A stretch of 64,000 bases of DNA from Sweltsa coloradensis (lineage: Eukaryota > Arthropoda > Insecta > Plecoptera > Chloroperlidae): contig JAMZAV010000104.1 in assembly GCA_024449915.1 (NCBI GenBank), positions 310,001 to 374,000 of the forward strand. The letters run 5' to 3'. Below the pieces are notes generated by a model that saw nothing but the letters and a program-made list of their open reading frames with translations, searched no databases and was not told the DNA's origin. A program made the position numbers and the translations under genes. Shown one piece after another: positions 10,720 through 24,890 of the stretch. The stretch's first letter is position 1, and the number at the start of each line of letters is the position of its first letter.

Positions 10720-10860
10720 ACAACCCGTAGAACACTTAGGCAAGGGCCTCAGGGTGTGCGGAATGTTCATCGGGTAGTTTCCGTGTTGCGGGTTTCGGGG
10801 CTCGAACCGCGCACGCCCAAGTAGACTTGTCACTTAGGCCGCTCTTGCCCGCACTCAAAT
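10720..10860 (-). repeat. tRNA-derived SINE fragment
   Basis: The minus strand reads GCGGCCTAAGTGACAAGTC (A-box region, Leu/Ser-tRNA-like) and then GCGGTTCGAGCCC (B-box, 10808-10798). A GC-rich body follows, with CCGCACACCCTGAGGCCCTT. The body resembles 53955-54020, where minus-strand sequence reads CCCACACACTGAGTGCGCTCC, so both may come from one family. Confidence 0.6.
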
Positions 10861-13800
10861 CACGTTCTCTCACCCGTTTCAAATTCATTATCATAATAGA
10901 AGCCGACGTTTGATAATTAAATGAGTCACTTGCTACTGCACCAGGAACATCTGTCTCAGTCGATGTGCGTGAGTGTGAGTGAGTGTTTTCAAAACAAATT
11001 CCTGACAAGGACGTTACGATTGCGCGAACCTGAACGACAGCGATTCAAAAATTATCGCGTATTATGATGATTCATGTTTCGATAACCTTGTCTTTGTTAT
11101 TTGTTTACTTTGTTTTCCCGGTATTATAGACGGGGCTCAGACAGAGTGGAGACTTTTCCATCCTTGTTCCACCGGCGGCGGCAGACACTGATAAGGCAGA
11201 GACCACGTGCTAGTGTTTACATACATGCACGAGTACCGGTATTTAAAGTGCTCACATGTTGCATTATTATTTATAGACTCGTGAGTAGCGGGGGGGGCGA
11301 CAGATTCGAACCTTCCCTCGTTAAAAGTCTTTTATGACCTGGAAAGCGATTTTGTGTTGTGGTGGATGAATGGGAGAGAAGAGAATGAAAGGGATAAACT
11401 GCTATTATCATTGTCGTTAGCTTCGAGTGTCGTTCGTTACTGTCGTTTATGGGAAATGAGCAGGTTATGGCTCGCGCTGTTGTTGGTGGCAGGCCATTCA
11501 GCGTCAGACGGGGATTTGAATTGTCCAAAGTGATACTTACCAGTTGCTTGTTATAGTTTCGAGTTATTAGTTCGTCGTAGTAGAACATAATATCCCCTGG
11601 CGCTTTGAGATTTGTTTGATTGGGAAATTCGCGACGGTTAATAAAGATAAATGTTCCAGAAATAAAGTAGAAATCAGAATACACCATTTTTGGAAGGTTA
11701 TCGCGTACTTCCTAGCTTGTGCGAAAATGTAACGACATTTGACATGGATAAAACAATCTGGGTTGTCCACAACTGTAGCGTGCTTCCTGCAATTCAAATC
11801 ACAACCGAAATCCCCTTTATTATTTTCAATAATTATTTCTCATGAACGATGGGCTGCGTATGAAAGGGATTCACGCAGTAGGTAAATGTAGTGTGGGGTG
11901 TGGGTAACCTAAAGTTGGTTTGAATGTGAAAAAGGTGTCGTGACACTTTATTACTAACACAAGACAAGCACAATGATTACATTCATTACTTTACATTTAT
12001 ATCCTCATTATCTGTATTCAGTAACCCCATGCCAGCCAGATCTTGGAACTTGTTAAAAGTAAGAGCGTTTTTGACGAGGGGCGTATCACTCGCTCTATAC
12101 AATATAAAGTACATGTTCGACTTTATCCTGCAATTAAAATCCGAAGTGTTGTTAATGTCTGTAATGCACACATGAACGGGGGTCTGACGATGACGTAGGA
12201 CGGTTTGTTCCAGCAGACCGACCGGCGTCTAACGTGCCATAAAACGTAACGCGCTTCTAAAGACTCTAGCGTCCCGTTGGGACTCTGCAATTGGCGTTTA
12301 TTTGTTTGGAATGGATGGGACGGGAGTGCATCAATCGTGGGAGTTGGACGCGAGCGAATGAATCGTCTCCCATAAAAGCGGGAAGAAAGGGAGGGAGGGA
12401 GAGTAGAAAGGCGAACACCCTAAAGACGAGGTGATAAAACTGAGAAGTGATAAACTCACAATGAACCAGACAAATGTTTTGATAGAGCACAATGGAGCGG
12501 GGGTGGAGGGGATGTTCGGGGGTGGGGGGAAGCGATCTTTTCGCGGAAAGCTTTTTGTTTGCCCACCAATGTCGACGTATTTTATATTTTTATGAATGGC
12601 CCTAATCTGCGCCGGCATTGTTTGCACAGTAAACACGGCCCGTGCTTGTACAGTCCCCCATTCGACGTGCTTAATTTACAATTATGTGAATTTATGCATG
12701 TATATTGCCTAATGCCGTGTTCGTTTTCCTCGATTTTGTTTTCAATGAATCGAGGGGATTAATTTGGCCGCTGGACTATTCCTAAATCAACATGCTCGAC
12801 TGTTTGGTGAAATGAATTGATGTTTCGGGCGTAAACAAACTTTCGGCATAAATTTGCAGTGTTTTCTGTCATTATTATTTACCGCGTGTCATGTAGTCGT
12901 AGAGCTTCGCTTTGCACTGCGGGTGTGGACGTGTATTCGGGAGCCTTGCCATGTATTTGTCGTTGACGATCTCGTTCCGTTCATATTTATGTAGTTTTGT
13001 TTTCATGGGCACCAGATTGACTCTCTTGTGAATACGTTCCGTTTGTTTATGTCTGTCGGTGCCAATAAAGTCCGTTTATATCATGTGGAGGTGACAGATG
13101 ATTTAGTGCATGGTGCAAGATGGGTGTAGGGTATCCCCCCATCCTTCCAGACACTTGGCAGACGCCCCAAAATTCTGCAATAATTGAGGAAGGATCAAGT
13201 TGAACGAGTGCACATTCTTGTCACGGTCAAGGTCCCCGCCGCTTTTCATTGCCAGTGTTGACAACGTCGCGGACAATTAATGTCTTCATTTTGAAATGTC
13301 AAACAGGACGCGAAAATGTTGTATTTCATTGGACGTTTCTTTATTTCACTCGCGGAAGAAAAACATTCTATTCTGGACTGTCATTGTGACAGCTGCACGC
13401 TTCTTGTTTTACCGAATTCGGTGGGTATTTTGATAACGACGCAGATGCCCCTTGTTCCTAAAGAAGAATGTTACATCATTGACGGATCTAGATCATCTTG
13501 TTTTTGCTCTGCGTACAAGTTGATCGGCTCGTTTCTTGAACAACCGTATTTGGGTTGCGATGAAATAGCTTTTTTCCACTGAATAACAATTTATTTTACG
13601 ACCTGCCGCCTTTGTTTAATCTATTGATGACGTATCCACTATCCACCACCACCAAACAACACGCTGCTACTTCTTTCTATGTTTACTTCACACAATCACA
13701 CATTATTGTGGGCATGTACCCTCCCGCGTATTCCAGCTAAAAAAAGTTGATTACACCTTTTAAAAAAAGCGTCTTCTGTTTTATCATTCATGTTGTTGGA

Positions 13801-16800
13801 TCCACATATCAATATAACTATAGCACATTACCGTACTTCAACGAATAGTATTCTCTATTGTAATTGGACGTTCTACGAATTCCCTAACACGACATCGCTA
13901 TCCAATAACACCAACCCCTGTAACGACATTTTTATCGATGGCCTATTTAACTTGTTATGTATTTCGTCGCGTCTAGTCGTCCTTGCAGCCCCCACCCCTT
14001 CTGGTTACGCCCCCTTAATTCTATAACACATCCACGGTGATTGTACAACGGGCCACGTAGAGCGCAGCCAATAAACTGAATCTATAAAACGAATGCATAT
14101 TTAATGACGGCGAGCTGTTTTATCTGTGAGCCCCGCAGCCTGGGGCATTGGCTCTACCGTTAGACGGACTAATGAGACGGAGTAGAAAAGATGGGCTATC
14201 GGCCACTGAACCAAATGGGCTCGATAGAGAGGTACTTAAAAAAAGTGCCAATTAATTCGTCTGGTGGCACAACTTTGAACTCGGTAGCTGGAGCCTGGAC
14301 GGCATTAACTTGTTACAAAGCTAATAAATTAGTCTCTATATTTAGTTTTCACCCTTTTTAAAGAGAGAACCAGTAATCCTCTTGGTGTAAAACTGTAAAT
14401 CCTTTACAATATCGCACGTATGCGTAATTTCCCTGTTTTTATTCTCTACTTGATGCCAATTTATACGTATGTGATAATTGTATGATAGTCGGTCGCTCTT
14501 ATAGCTGCACTAAAGTTTCATGATTATATCTTTGTAGAATTAAAGGTGCCAACGGTGTTTTGTTGTGTGGTATTTTAAACTAAAATTACAATTTTAAAAA
14601 TTGAACTAAAAAAGTATAGTGACATATACCCTCTTAATTTAGGTTTTACAATATGTCTCAGCTGATCAGCCTAGACTACATTTGGTTTCATAAGAAAAAA
14701 TTATAATGTAGGCCTAGAGCTATAGTTAAATGTGCCTAAAAACGTACTCGATACACAACCTAACTCTCTAAGTAAATCCACGTGTGCACACAAAATAAGG
14801 CGCCTTTTATTTAAAATTCCCACGTGAACAATTCGGTAGAGGTGATGCGTTTGTTTATTTTTGCAAGAGAGTGAGAAAGATAGCATCGTAGCGTAGCATG
14901 ACACAAGGTAAAGAAAAGAATTCGATCTCTATCTTGATTTATTGTGCCGACGTAGGATTGCATAAGTATACGCATGCTCACTCACGCTAGACAGAGCAAG
15001 CGAATCTGTAGTAAATAAACAATGTTGCCAATCTGTGGCACTCGCGTGCACGTGTTTGTTGTCGTGTTCTATTCGTAATGAGATGATATTTGCGAAACAT
15101 TACGTTGGCATGCTTGCGTGCTCTCCATGCACTCCTTATCGAGGAAATACGTGATTAATTCACTCTCATCGATGTGATTGAAGTTCAGTAACAATAGGAC
15201 TAGGCAGCAGTGGTAATTGTTTGTGTACAGTTTATGTACAGTACATATTGTGATTCTCATTAATTTACAACACACGATTGAAACAAATGAGTTGAAATGA
15301 AGGACAAGCCATAGATAGTCTGGTCTAGCACAATAAACTATAAACATTGCGATTTATGGGAATCAAAAAGTCGGGACCATTAGATACTAGTATACGGGAC
15401 CATGGTATCGGAACGGAGTCTCAGCTCACATCTAAATTATCAGTTTATTTTGTTAATTTGTGGCCACATAACAGGACGCAATGTCCCACGGACCCACAAG
15501 TGCAATTTACTAAATCTTACATAGATTAACCATGGATCTACAACCTAAGATTTAAGTCCATGGATTAACAAACAAAACAAAACAACACATAACTTTACAA
15601 CACAATAGAATATAAAATTAGTTACATAAAGATGACTATAAAAATAATCTAAACATGAAAGTGTGTGAGTTTGAGTGGTGTTGTATCGTCATGTATGTTT
15701 GAGAGTGATTGTGTGAGTGAGTGTGTAAATATAAATTGTGTTTGCATGCAGGAGTGAACTACGGGTATAACCGTATAATTGAGGTAATTATCGGTTATTC
15801 CTTTTTCTTTTTAGTTTGTTTATGTAATCAATTGTCGACTTCGACAAAAGGGAGCTTTAGAACACTCGTCCCTATTGATTTCTCCCTTTTTACTTAAGTG
15901 GTCTAACGATTAAAAAATCAAAACAATCCCTGTGAACACCGTGTTACAGAACATTACTATCCTATTCTATTATCTTCGGTCTCTTAGCCAATTGAACGCA
16001 AGTTTTCAGTTAAAGAGAATATGTCCCAACTATTTTGTTCTAATAATCAATACATTTTGCAAATCATAATCTGGACGTCAACAATAAAAATAAATGGTGT
16101 AGGCCTACATGTTCAGTGTTTCCGTGTTCATTGTGACTGCCTTGTTACATTGTAACTTGCTTGCTTGCTTGCTTGTGAGGTTTCTAAGACAGTTTAAACC
16201 TTGCTCATAGTTTTAAATATTCAAACTTTTCCGTATGTATACCGTACTTACCTCGGCATTTTTCTACCATCTCTCTCTCTCTCTTTCTTTTTTTTTTTAC
16301 GAGCATCTCTTTAAAGTAGAATAAGCATCTCGGAGATTGAATATGACGCCATAACATTGGGCGCGGCGTCTCGACGCTGCCGTGCTTTCTACGACGTCGA
16401 CGGCGTCGTCTTCATTACGACTTTTTTTCTCTCCTCTCCACTCGACGTCGACGTGCATCGCTCTATTTTACAACTTTACTTTACCCGTAAAGCGAAAGTT
16501 TTGTGCGCGCTGCGAACTTGCCCAAGCCTACGCTCATGTTGTTTGTCGGCTGTAAGCATCGGTATTCAACTTGGTTTATATTCTATTGCATGTTGTTTTA
16601 GAGCAGGGGTGTCCATGTTGGCTTTACATGTCCTCGTTGAAAAATACTATTGAAAATAATTATTTGCCTTTCAATTTGTTACTATTTGTTTGATTTTGAT
16701 ACAACCTTCCCACGATATTATGATAGCCTCGTTCGCTCGTCGTGCCCTTTAGACCTATTTTCAATCAAAATATATTGCAATTAATGTGCTTTTTAGTTAA

Positions 16801-19800
16801 AGGCTGCTTTGACAAATCGTTTAAAATGCTAGGGGTTAAATATGCCAATGTGTAACTCTTATTTTATTTTTTGTACACGCACAGATTATCCGTGGTGCTT
16901 GCGATTCGTAAAAGACCCAATCATGCCCAACTTGAAATAGATTATTAATCTTAATAACTGCTTCATAAATATACGATTTTGTGATAGTTTTCTGAAACTG
17001 AAAGATGAACAACTGTCAGTTTGCTTATGCAATTCTTTACCATTTTCTAAATGGTATTTCATTGTTTTGTAATTAAGTTATGAGGTAGCTAATAGGTATT
17101 AATGCTAATTAAGATGGTTTTGTTGAAGTATAGAGACAGGTCGAGTGACCTCTCCAAATTATGTTCCCTTCTTTGTTCATTCCGTGAGCCGCCATTTAAA
17201 TCAGATCGAATGCTCAATAGAATAAACGATCATTAATGATTGTTATATATTTACTGTATAATATATTATTATATGGTACCTAGCCTACTGTCAAAGAGGA
17301 TTCGTTCCATCTAATATAGGCCAATAGGCGCTTGAAAAGTAGTAGTAGTAGGGCCTAATGAGGGATTGTGTTTCCATGGTCGGCGCATTCTTGCGGGCTT
17401 ACCTGTTTGCGTCGCTACTGCCACCACGTGGCTTCGAGGCGGGTTGTCCCGTTAGAAAGGTTAGATGATCAAAATAATATTTATCTCCTGTGAATGACAT
17501 CTCCGCCGCCCGGGCAAGCAACTTGCATGCATGCATGTATTCGGCCCGGTCGCCCGCTGGTGTGGGAAAATGGGTTATCCTCCTCTGGCCAAGATTTGTG
17601 CATTCCTAAACGTGGTCCCTCTGCGCCTCCACAGTTTTAAACTCGTTAGCGAATTAGTCTAGAGTTTTTGTTGACAATCTGGATTAAACGTGTTCACCTT
17701 TGGTTCACCTTTGAGACTCGTGACCCCCGACCCCCCCCCCCCACCGGTCCGTGTCAACCCTTCAACTCCTACCTATGACGTCACCCGGACTAAAGATGCG
17801 CGTGTGAGTGGAATAACCGTGCTTTTGAAACGCTCCCACTCTGTTCAAATATTTAATGAAGATGTTCACGTTTGGCGACCAGACTGCAGTCGAGTGTAAT
17901 TATTCAACGGGGATGTCACATGAATGGAGCAGATGTTTGTTTAGCCGCACGTTGAATCGAAACCTCTTCACATTGTTTGAATTCACGTCGTTCTATACAC
18001 GTTTTATGTTACCAGTAATGTTTGCTTTTTTCGCATTGCATTGTTTCTTGGCATGGTGCACGGTGGACAAGTGTCGACTGCAATCTGTTGGTATTTTGAA
18101 AATGTCAGACTTGGCCTTCGAGAAAATGCGAACGGAATCTCTCCCTCACACACGTTGTGTTCAAACTGATCGGATGGATATGTCTTCATTGAAACTCTTT
18201 ACCAAGCCGCGCTAAAAAGGAAACAATAAAACTGTCATAATAAACATTCTCCCCTCTGTATAAATCACGCGTAATCCGGTTCGGGTTACAAACAACACAA
18301 AAGGAATTAAAACTGTGATCAAGATTAAAGAAGTGTAAGCGTGCCACAGTCCTTGACAGCTTACGATACTACAGAACAAAACCGGTGGCGCCCCGCTAAG
18401 TATTTGAATTAGTCAGTGTAAGTTTAGTACCGACACATGTGACCACGTAGAGAAAATAAAGTTTTTTCGTTTCTCGTCGAGATTGGATGCATTTTTACGA
18501 TTTGAAAAGTTGATAGCTTTAGGGGTTCCGCCTCAAAAACAGCAAGTTATTTTTTACGTCATCCACTTGCGTGTTAGGTTCAGCACTCGAGGCTTCAGTA
18601 GCTCGAGTTTTTTTCTTCCATGACTTTAGAATATTCTCGATAAAATAATAATATAGGCCGAGGCGTCATTTTTAGTTCATCCCAGGGTCTATCCTCAAAC
18701 TAAATACTCCTTTGCCGTAGACTACTTTCGTCTGAACTAATTCAACAATGGTCAACATTGCAATGATGGTCACTTCACAAGCAGTTGGCAGCGAAGCTGT
18801 GAGACTAGGGGCTAGTCTTCCTAAATAGCATAGTCCTCAATGTACAGTACAGTACAGTGGGTGATTCGGGCCTACTGCCATTTTATATAATTCCCAATTG
18901 CGTTGCTTTGTTTATGGTTATTGGTGCAGTCAATTCGTAGTCAGTACAATATATGGTTCTTTGCCAAATGACAGCAACTGATCTGAAGTCGATCCACCTA
19001 TCACCATCGTCTTCCGATAGATAAAGTACAAACCGTAATAACGCACACACCACTGCGAATACCTCTGCGACACCCTCTACTACTCCCTGTTTATGGAAAT
19101 CTCCCGCTACCCGTGTGTGAAGTTGCGTTCCACCGTCTTCTTTTGTTTTCGTTATTGCGACATTCTCCATAGAATTCCCATAACGCGGGCGCGTGTGTAT
19201 GTTTAATATAAACCGTGGTTTGGTTTGGTTGGAGTGCGAGGCCGCTTCTGCGAGCGGCGCTGTCAATAATTCATTATCAGGCTTCATTCAGATTCCGCGG
19301 CAGTAAACATACAATCTGTTGGGGGTCGTCTTCTTCCGCCGGCTGCAAGATCGGTGTTCAGTAAAATATATCGGACTTGCCTACGTAGTTTATCGTCCTC
19401 CATCGGATGAAACGTATAAATAATGTAAAGTGAATCGACAGACGTCGTATGGGGATGGGAATGGGACTTTGCGTGCTTGTTGCTCGCTGCCTCTATTGGG
19501 ATAAGAATACGACGGGGGATGATTTGTTGGCCATTTAGATTTGTCACTGGAAATGTATTCAGTATTCTGATCTGTCATACGTGTTTTATTGACTGGATTT
19601 CCCGATACTTTCTGAATAGGAACTGTTTTACTTTGCAAGACAATAGGGGAGGGGTATATGGAGTGATCTATGGGCGAGTTTCGCTAACATTTCCTCAGTT
19701 GGGGTGAGCTGAGGTGTACCGTATTATATTACATAGTCGGGTAATTTTGTACTCCATTCCATCTTATACCCCTTTGGGATGTTCGTATCTCGATGTCACA

Positions 19801-20869
19801 CTCCGTGACGCCATGTCGCCAGGGTATACAGTTCATCTATCATTTTGATTAATATAGATTTGTAAGTATATGTTAATTTAAATAAAATTATGACCTACGT
19901 ATTAAAAAATGTTGTATATTTAAAATTGTATGCCCAAACGTCCCCGCCAAACTCTTGTGAATTTTCGTTTTTTTAATCCTTTAGCACAATTTATGACGTC
20001 AAAGTTCTGTATTTTTTTTTTTGGACAACCATGTTCGTGACAGTGACAATGGCTGGCATCGTTCCCCACCCCTGGCCTCAGTCGCATGCATTGCAAATTT
20101 AGTTATGACAATTGATTTGGTAATGAATGTCCAATCTGACGGATTTGCTTTTAAAAGTAGGGTTCGCCGGCTTTGCACTAAATTATTCACGTCCCCGATT
20201 GTGCAAATACGTGAATACATTCGCACTTTTATTACCTTTTGCCGGTTCGGTTCGGTTTTCCGGCGCGAGTAGTTTTTCAGGTACCCTCGCGCTTGTTCGT
20301 GCGTGTTGGTGCAATGCGCCAACGACGAGGGCATAAACCGGGGCTCGACGCAAGTTGTACATCCAGTTGGGCATGGTTTAATGCCCAGTATCCATCCGGT
20401 GACTGCCGACTGTTGTGTTGTGGGCACGGCGTCGCGAGCTTTCTCTCTTATATTATGTGACTCATGAAAAGTTTTTTTCTCTTTTTTCCGTTTCGTTTTA
20501 CGTAATCGATAAAGACGGCTGGCCACGTGGTTGTCGGCGTTGTATGCCGGAGACTGAGAGAGACCGCTCGCTATTTTATCCGCTCTAGATCCAATCAAAT
20601 CAGACTCGCGTAGTGCACACGAACAGCATGTGAAGATAGAACGGAGTTGGTCTTACTTCGGACGGCCTCGTTGATGGACCGACCTATACGCGACGCATTC
20701 ATTTCTAGACATCTAATTTGCGCACAACTTGATCGTGAGTCTGACATGAGCTTTGTACAATTTATCCACTACAAATATTAATTTAATAGTTTCATGTTCC
20801 TTTGCGTAGTTCCGAACTTGCCTACAGCAATGCGATCTGTGAAATAATCAAAACCGATCAAAACCTCTC
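10861..20869. other. intron sequence, no gene
   Basis: Ten kilobases without a recognisable gene. It holds a (TTGC)n run at 16158-16175, a CT then T run at 16270-16299, a CATG-type run TGCATGCATGCATG near 17525, a C run at 17727-17742, and an imperfect hairpin built on TTAACCATGGAT at 15525-15570. The longest frames (11271-11687 minus, 17856-18215 plus, 19999-20598 minus) start at non-ATG codons or show no family features. I regard them as chance frames. Confidence 0.55.
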
Positions 20870-20945
20870 TTGGGCTACGAACCCGGGACCTTTTACCTTT
20901 CGTATCCAACAATCAACTCCAGGCTGAATAGCCGAACGCTTGTGT
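20870..20945 (-). repeat. tRNA-like SINE remnant
   Basis: On the minus strand GGTCCCGGGTTCGTAGCCC (B-box, one base off consensus) lies about 40 bases after CGGCTATTCAGCCTGGAG, an A-box-like word. The cloverleaf is decayed. Confidence 0.5.
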
Positions 20946-23674
20946 TGGTGGCGTTGTGGGTCGATGATTGAAGTGGTGTCCGTTTTTTAATGATTTATAA
21001 TTATATATTATTATCATGAAACATTGTAATCGTCGCTTGACTAAGTTGTTTACGTTCGACGCGAATGTGTATCGTTATCTTTCCTTATCCCAGTTTTGCG
21101 CGCATCCATTATGTCGATTCCCTTCGTCTGAGGAAATACCCGTGGTAATAACTTGGCTCATTAGCGTTAGCCGGCCGATTCTCAATACAATGATCTGATA
21201 GCCGTTCGAATTAGTAGTGGGGGACTGTAATGATACGAGCGTGTTGTGCCCGAGCCGATCTCGGCTCGCTCGTACTTATGATAATGACGGCGCGGAAATT
21301 GGCATACCCGGAGAGCGAATTGGCAGAGCTGGACGAGGTTTTTCTCCGTAGGTTGGTTAGTCTGTCGCTGTTGTTGTTCGCGAGGAGCCCGCGCCGTGCA
21401 ACTATTCTCGTCTATCCGGCCGAACGTACAACGATGGAACGAGGCAGAGCGAAGCCGGTTGGCGAGCAGATAGCGTAATGGCGGCGACCGGGCGGGTCTG
21501 CCTGCTCGGCTTGGACCGGTCCATGACGACAGGCCGAGGTGGGGCCGGTAGAACTCCAGGCTAAACTGCGTTCCTCGTAGCCGCGGGAAAACCGCGACGT
21601 TTGAATTTCATACCCGTGTTGAGGAGGCGATGACCTCGTTTCGCTCCCCCTCGCGGGGCTGTAAGGGGGTGAAGTAGTAAGTGCAACGTGTGCACTTCGT
21701 ACGCTGCGCTTCTCTCAGAGAGAATCATCAACCCCGATCAAAACAAAACGTGACTGAAATTGAATAGAGAACCGCTCTCAGTGGGTGACCCGAGAACCCG
21801 CCTCATTCTTGGCCACCCGCTGTCTTGGAGGCAAATGAAATAGCTGGCCGCTTTTTATTTATTTTTTATTTCGCGAATTACATTAAAAGGTAAACAGAGA
21901 GGGGATTATTCCCTTACGTGCGTGCGGGGAACAGGTAATAGATTAGGCGGAGGAAAGTTTTCCCACTTTGTGCGCGTTTTGTTTTTGTTTAGAACTGTAG
22001 TTGAGTTGGAGATAATTGCTCTCTCGTTTGTGTATTTTGTTTGTAGCCGCCTTCGGGCAGCGGGATTTAAACGAACCAAACGCAACTAACTTTTTTTGTA
22101 AGGACAGTTGAAATGAGTTTAATTGGAGGAGTTAAAATAAATTCGGTTTTTGTGTAGTTGTTCAATCGTCGGGTAGTAAATTAGCAACTTTTGAAAATCT
22201 GTACGTTCAAACCTAAGTCATTTTCGTGATCCTTTTTTACAATAACAATTTTTTTAAATCTGATTTTTCTAATTGATGATTCATATGTACCGCATTATCT
22301 GCATTATCAAGCATCATCTATGAATAGTTATTTAAAAACACAGCTGTCAACGAATTTGAATGAATGTGTTATTGTCGCAGCTTCTGTTTTGTCTACTCTA
22401 CTGCATTGAGTGAAGGATGTTTGCAAGTATAATTTACAATATTATGCCTCGACGCGCCTCTAACCTTACATCGAAGCGAGCATATCATCAGCACATGTAA
22501 ATTGTTAGCCCCCATAAGCTTTTTGCTAGCGCAATGTCGTTTTAAATTGAGCAGCTTTTTCCACGCTGTATAATAGCCTTACACCGAAGTAAGTTTAGCT
22601 GTAAACGTAACTGCACTCGTGAGGCAACTGTTTGGTTAGTTGGTTGGAACTTCACGCTGGTTTGGTAGTCAGGCGGAGGAAATGAGACAGAAGGCTTTTC
22701 AGCTGCCTCACGCAAAAACTCTGAGAGTAATTTCGTCGGACGTGAACGCTACGTCGAGCTCTCTCCTTTTATGTTTCATATTCATTCCTTATTACTCCGG
22801 AAAACTCCATCACACGAAGAGAGATGAATAATGCAATTAGTTTTACAAAGAGAATATATTGATTTGATTCTGGACTAGGAGGCACGTTTCGTTTCTTCCA
22901 CTCAATCAGACAGAGTCTTCTTGGCGAGAGGACCGCATCGTGACTGATCCCCGTTTCACTTCACTTACTACGCTGGAAGTAGAGACTCAAGTACGGTGTA
23001 GTAACAATAGCAAGTCGAAGCGAGAGCCAATTGCTTTAACATTCCGCTCGATAAATCTTTCCGAGTCTCGAACCTTGGCTGTATTATTCTCTCTCGCAAC
23101 GGAACGTTTTCAGAATTTCGTATTGTGTGAATTTAATTTGTTTGAGAAAAATGATTGTAAGTTGTAACTGTGGTATCGGAGAGTTGGTATGCCTGCCCTA
23201 CCTTGTTCGTGACTAACATGACATTTGCATTGGATTGTAACAACCTGTCTCAATTGACAGGCCGACTCGTAAAAAGGTTTTTTATGTCGGGATTTCAGTC
23301 TTTACTACAGTACATAACATCGAGCCAGTTGCAGAATTCCACTAAATCGTATTTTGTTTTTTATGGAGTGTGTTTATTTTCTAGTCTCTCCATCAAGGCG
23401 GTATTGCATGGAATTCGGGACCACGTGGGAAGAATTCGGATATATAAAAACCCGATCACGCACAGCACATGGCTCCTCTGATTCACGAGAATGTTTTCGT
23501 CGTCGTCGTCCCCAGCTTCGGGAAAACACACCCGATTGTTGACGGCGATACTTGTTGTGGGCGTTCGTTCGTAGTTTATTTTATTGTGCGGTATCGTATC
23601 GTACGGTTGTCCGCATTAGTTCGGAAGTAATGTCCGAGGGCTGTTTGTTGGAGGAAAAGAAGTAATAATGCCGG
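20946..23674. other. intron sequence with a CpG-rich patch
   Basis: No recognisable gene. Between about 21230 and 21700 the sequence is markedly richer in G+C and CpG than its surroundings (CCCGAGCCGATCTCGGCTCG, GCCGCGGGAAAACCGCGACG). The open frame 21230-21478 in that patch looks compositional. It could be an intronic regulatory element or alternative promoter, but no core promoter motif was identified. Confidence 0.5.
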
Positions 23675-23735
23675 TGGCGGGTTTCGAGTCCGTGACCTCC
23701 CTAATTAGGCTGCCGGATGGAAGAGCTGAGCCACT
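23675..23735 (-). repeat. tRNA-like SINE remnant
   Basis: The minus strand reads GTGGCTCAGCTCTTCCATCC (A-box) and, 30 bases on, CACGGACTCGAAACCC (degenerate B-box). The region is shorter than a tRNA. Confidence 0.5.
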
Positions 23736-23789
23736 TATTTCCTTGTTAGCGATAATGAAACATGGTTGCCCAGCGCAGTTAATGAGTTA

Positions 23790-23890
23790 CTGTTGCGGGA
23801 TTCGAACACGTAATCCGCAGAATCTAGATTACTGAATGCTGGTTCATAAGCGTATTAAACCGAAGCCCGTGGGTTCAAATCTCGCTTCAA
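23790..23890. repeat. two opposed tRNA-like fragments
   Basis: A minus-strand B-box (TGTTCGAATCC, 23808-23798) lies 64 bases from a plus-strand one (GGTTCAAATCT, 23872-23882). The second is preceded by TGGTTCATAAGCG. They are likely separate SINE remnants. Confidence 0.5.
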
Positions 23891-24890
23891 ACGCGGGTTT
23901 TTATAAATTTCTTTATATGGCACTTGACTCGAATAGCATTCATTGTTCCCAAGAATATACGTAAAGCAACAACCAACCCATGCTCGCATTTAGGGCCTAC
24001 GGATCACGATTTATACCTTTTTCCAATCTGTACTAATTCTTTATATCAAGGATGGATGCATTTATTAATGTGTGTGTGTGGTGAGTGATGTTCCAATATT
24101 TTGCTACAATAAATAAATACTGAGAAAAATTAAAACCCGAGGCGATTCTCACGTATCATGATCCCCGCCGTACAGAGTGTCTCTGTATGGGTAGTAACTT
24201 GCACGCGCGTCGACTTGTATACATGTGAATACGGCACGCACTTCGGTAATTAGGGGGTCCGATTGCACGTCTAAGACGAGAAGGTGGGCTAGTTACGTCA
24301 CAACATTCTTATGTTTATTCTCGTATCGCGCTTCGCGACTACTGCAAATATTTATGTGCGCCCAAGTACAAGATTATTATTTGTACCATCTGACAAAAAA
24401 ATCGTACATCGAACGATATTTCACAAAATCGTTTTTTCTTATTACATTACCGAAGGTACATTATATTACCGAAATTAATGATGTGTAGAAACAATATTTA
24501 AAAAATCGTAGCACCTAGTTCAGTGTTGGCACTTTTGTCCCAAAATTTGCATAGGCCCTATAATGGTTGGCAGGGACGTTACATTCCGCCCTCAAAAATA
24601 AAAAATATATTTTCCTGTTATATTCAAGACTCTCACTCATTTAGCTAAGATTGCAGTATCTTCCTTCGATATTAACGATGTTGAATTAACTAAGGTCTCA
24701 AAACTTTTACATATGGATTTCAATTAAAATACTTAAAATATTAATATTTTTATATGCACTCAATTTGGATAGGAATAGGATGCAAGTTTACATTTACATT
24801 TTTTTAAATGCGTTGCCAGACCAGTTATTTTGGACAGTAAATAATGGTACACATATAAAATGAAAAAACTTCGTTGCCGCCGGCATAATG

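Noticed and set aside
19999..20598. 199-codon open frame on the minus strand, the longest in the intron
   Set aside because: It begins at TTG rather than ATG, shows no domain or repeat pattern, and overlaps several plus-strand frames in GC-richer sequence.
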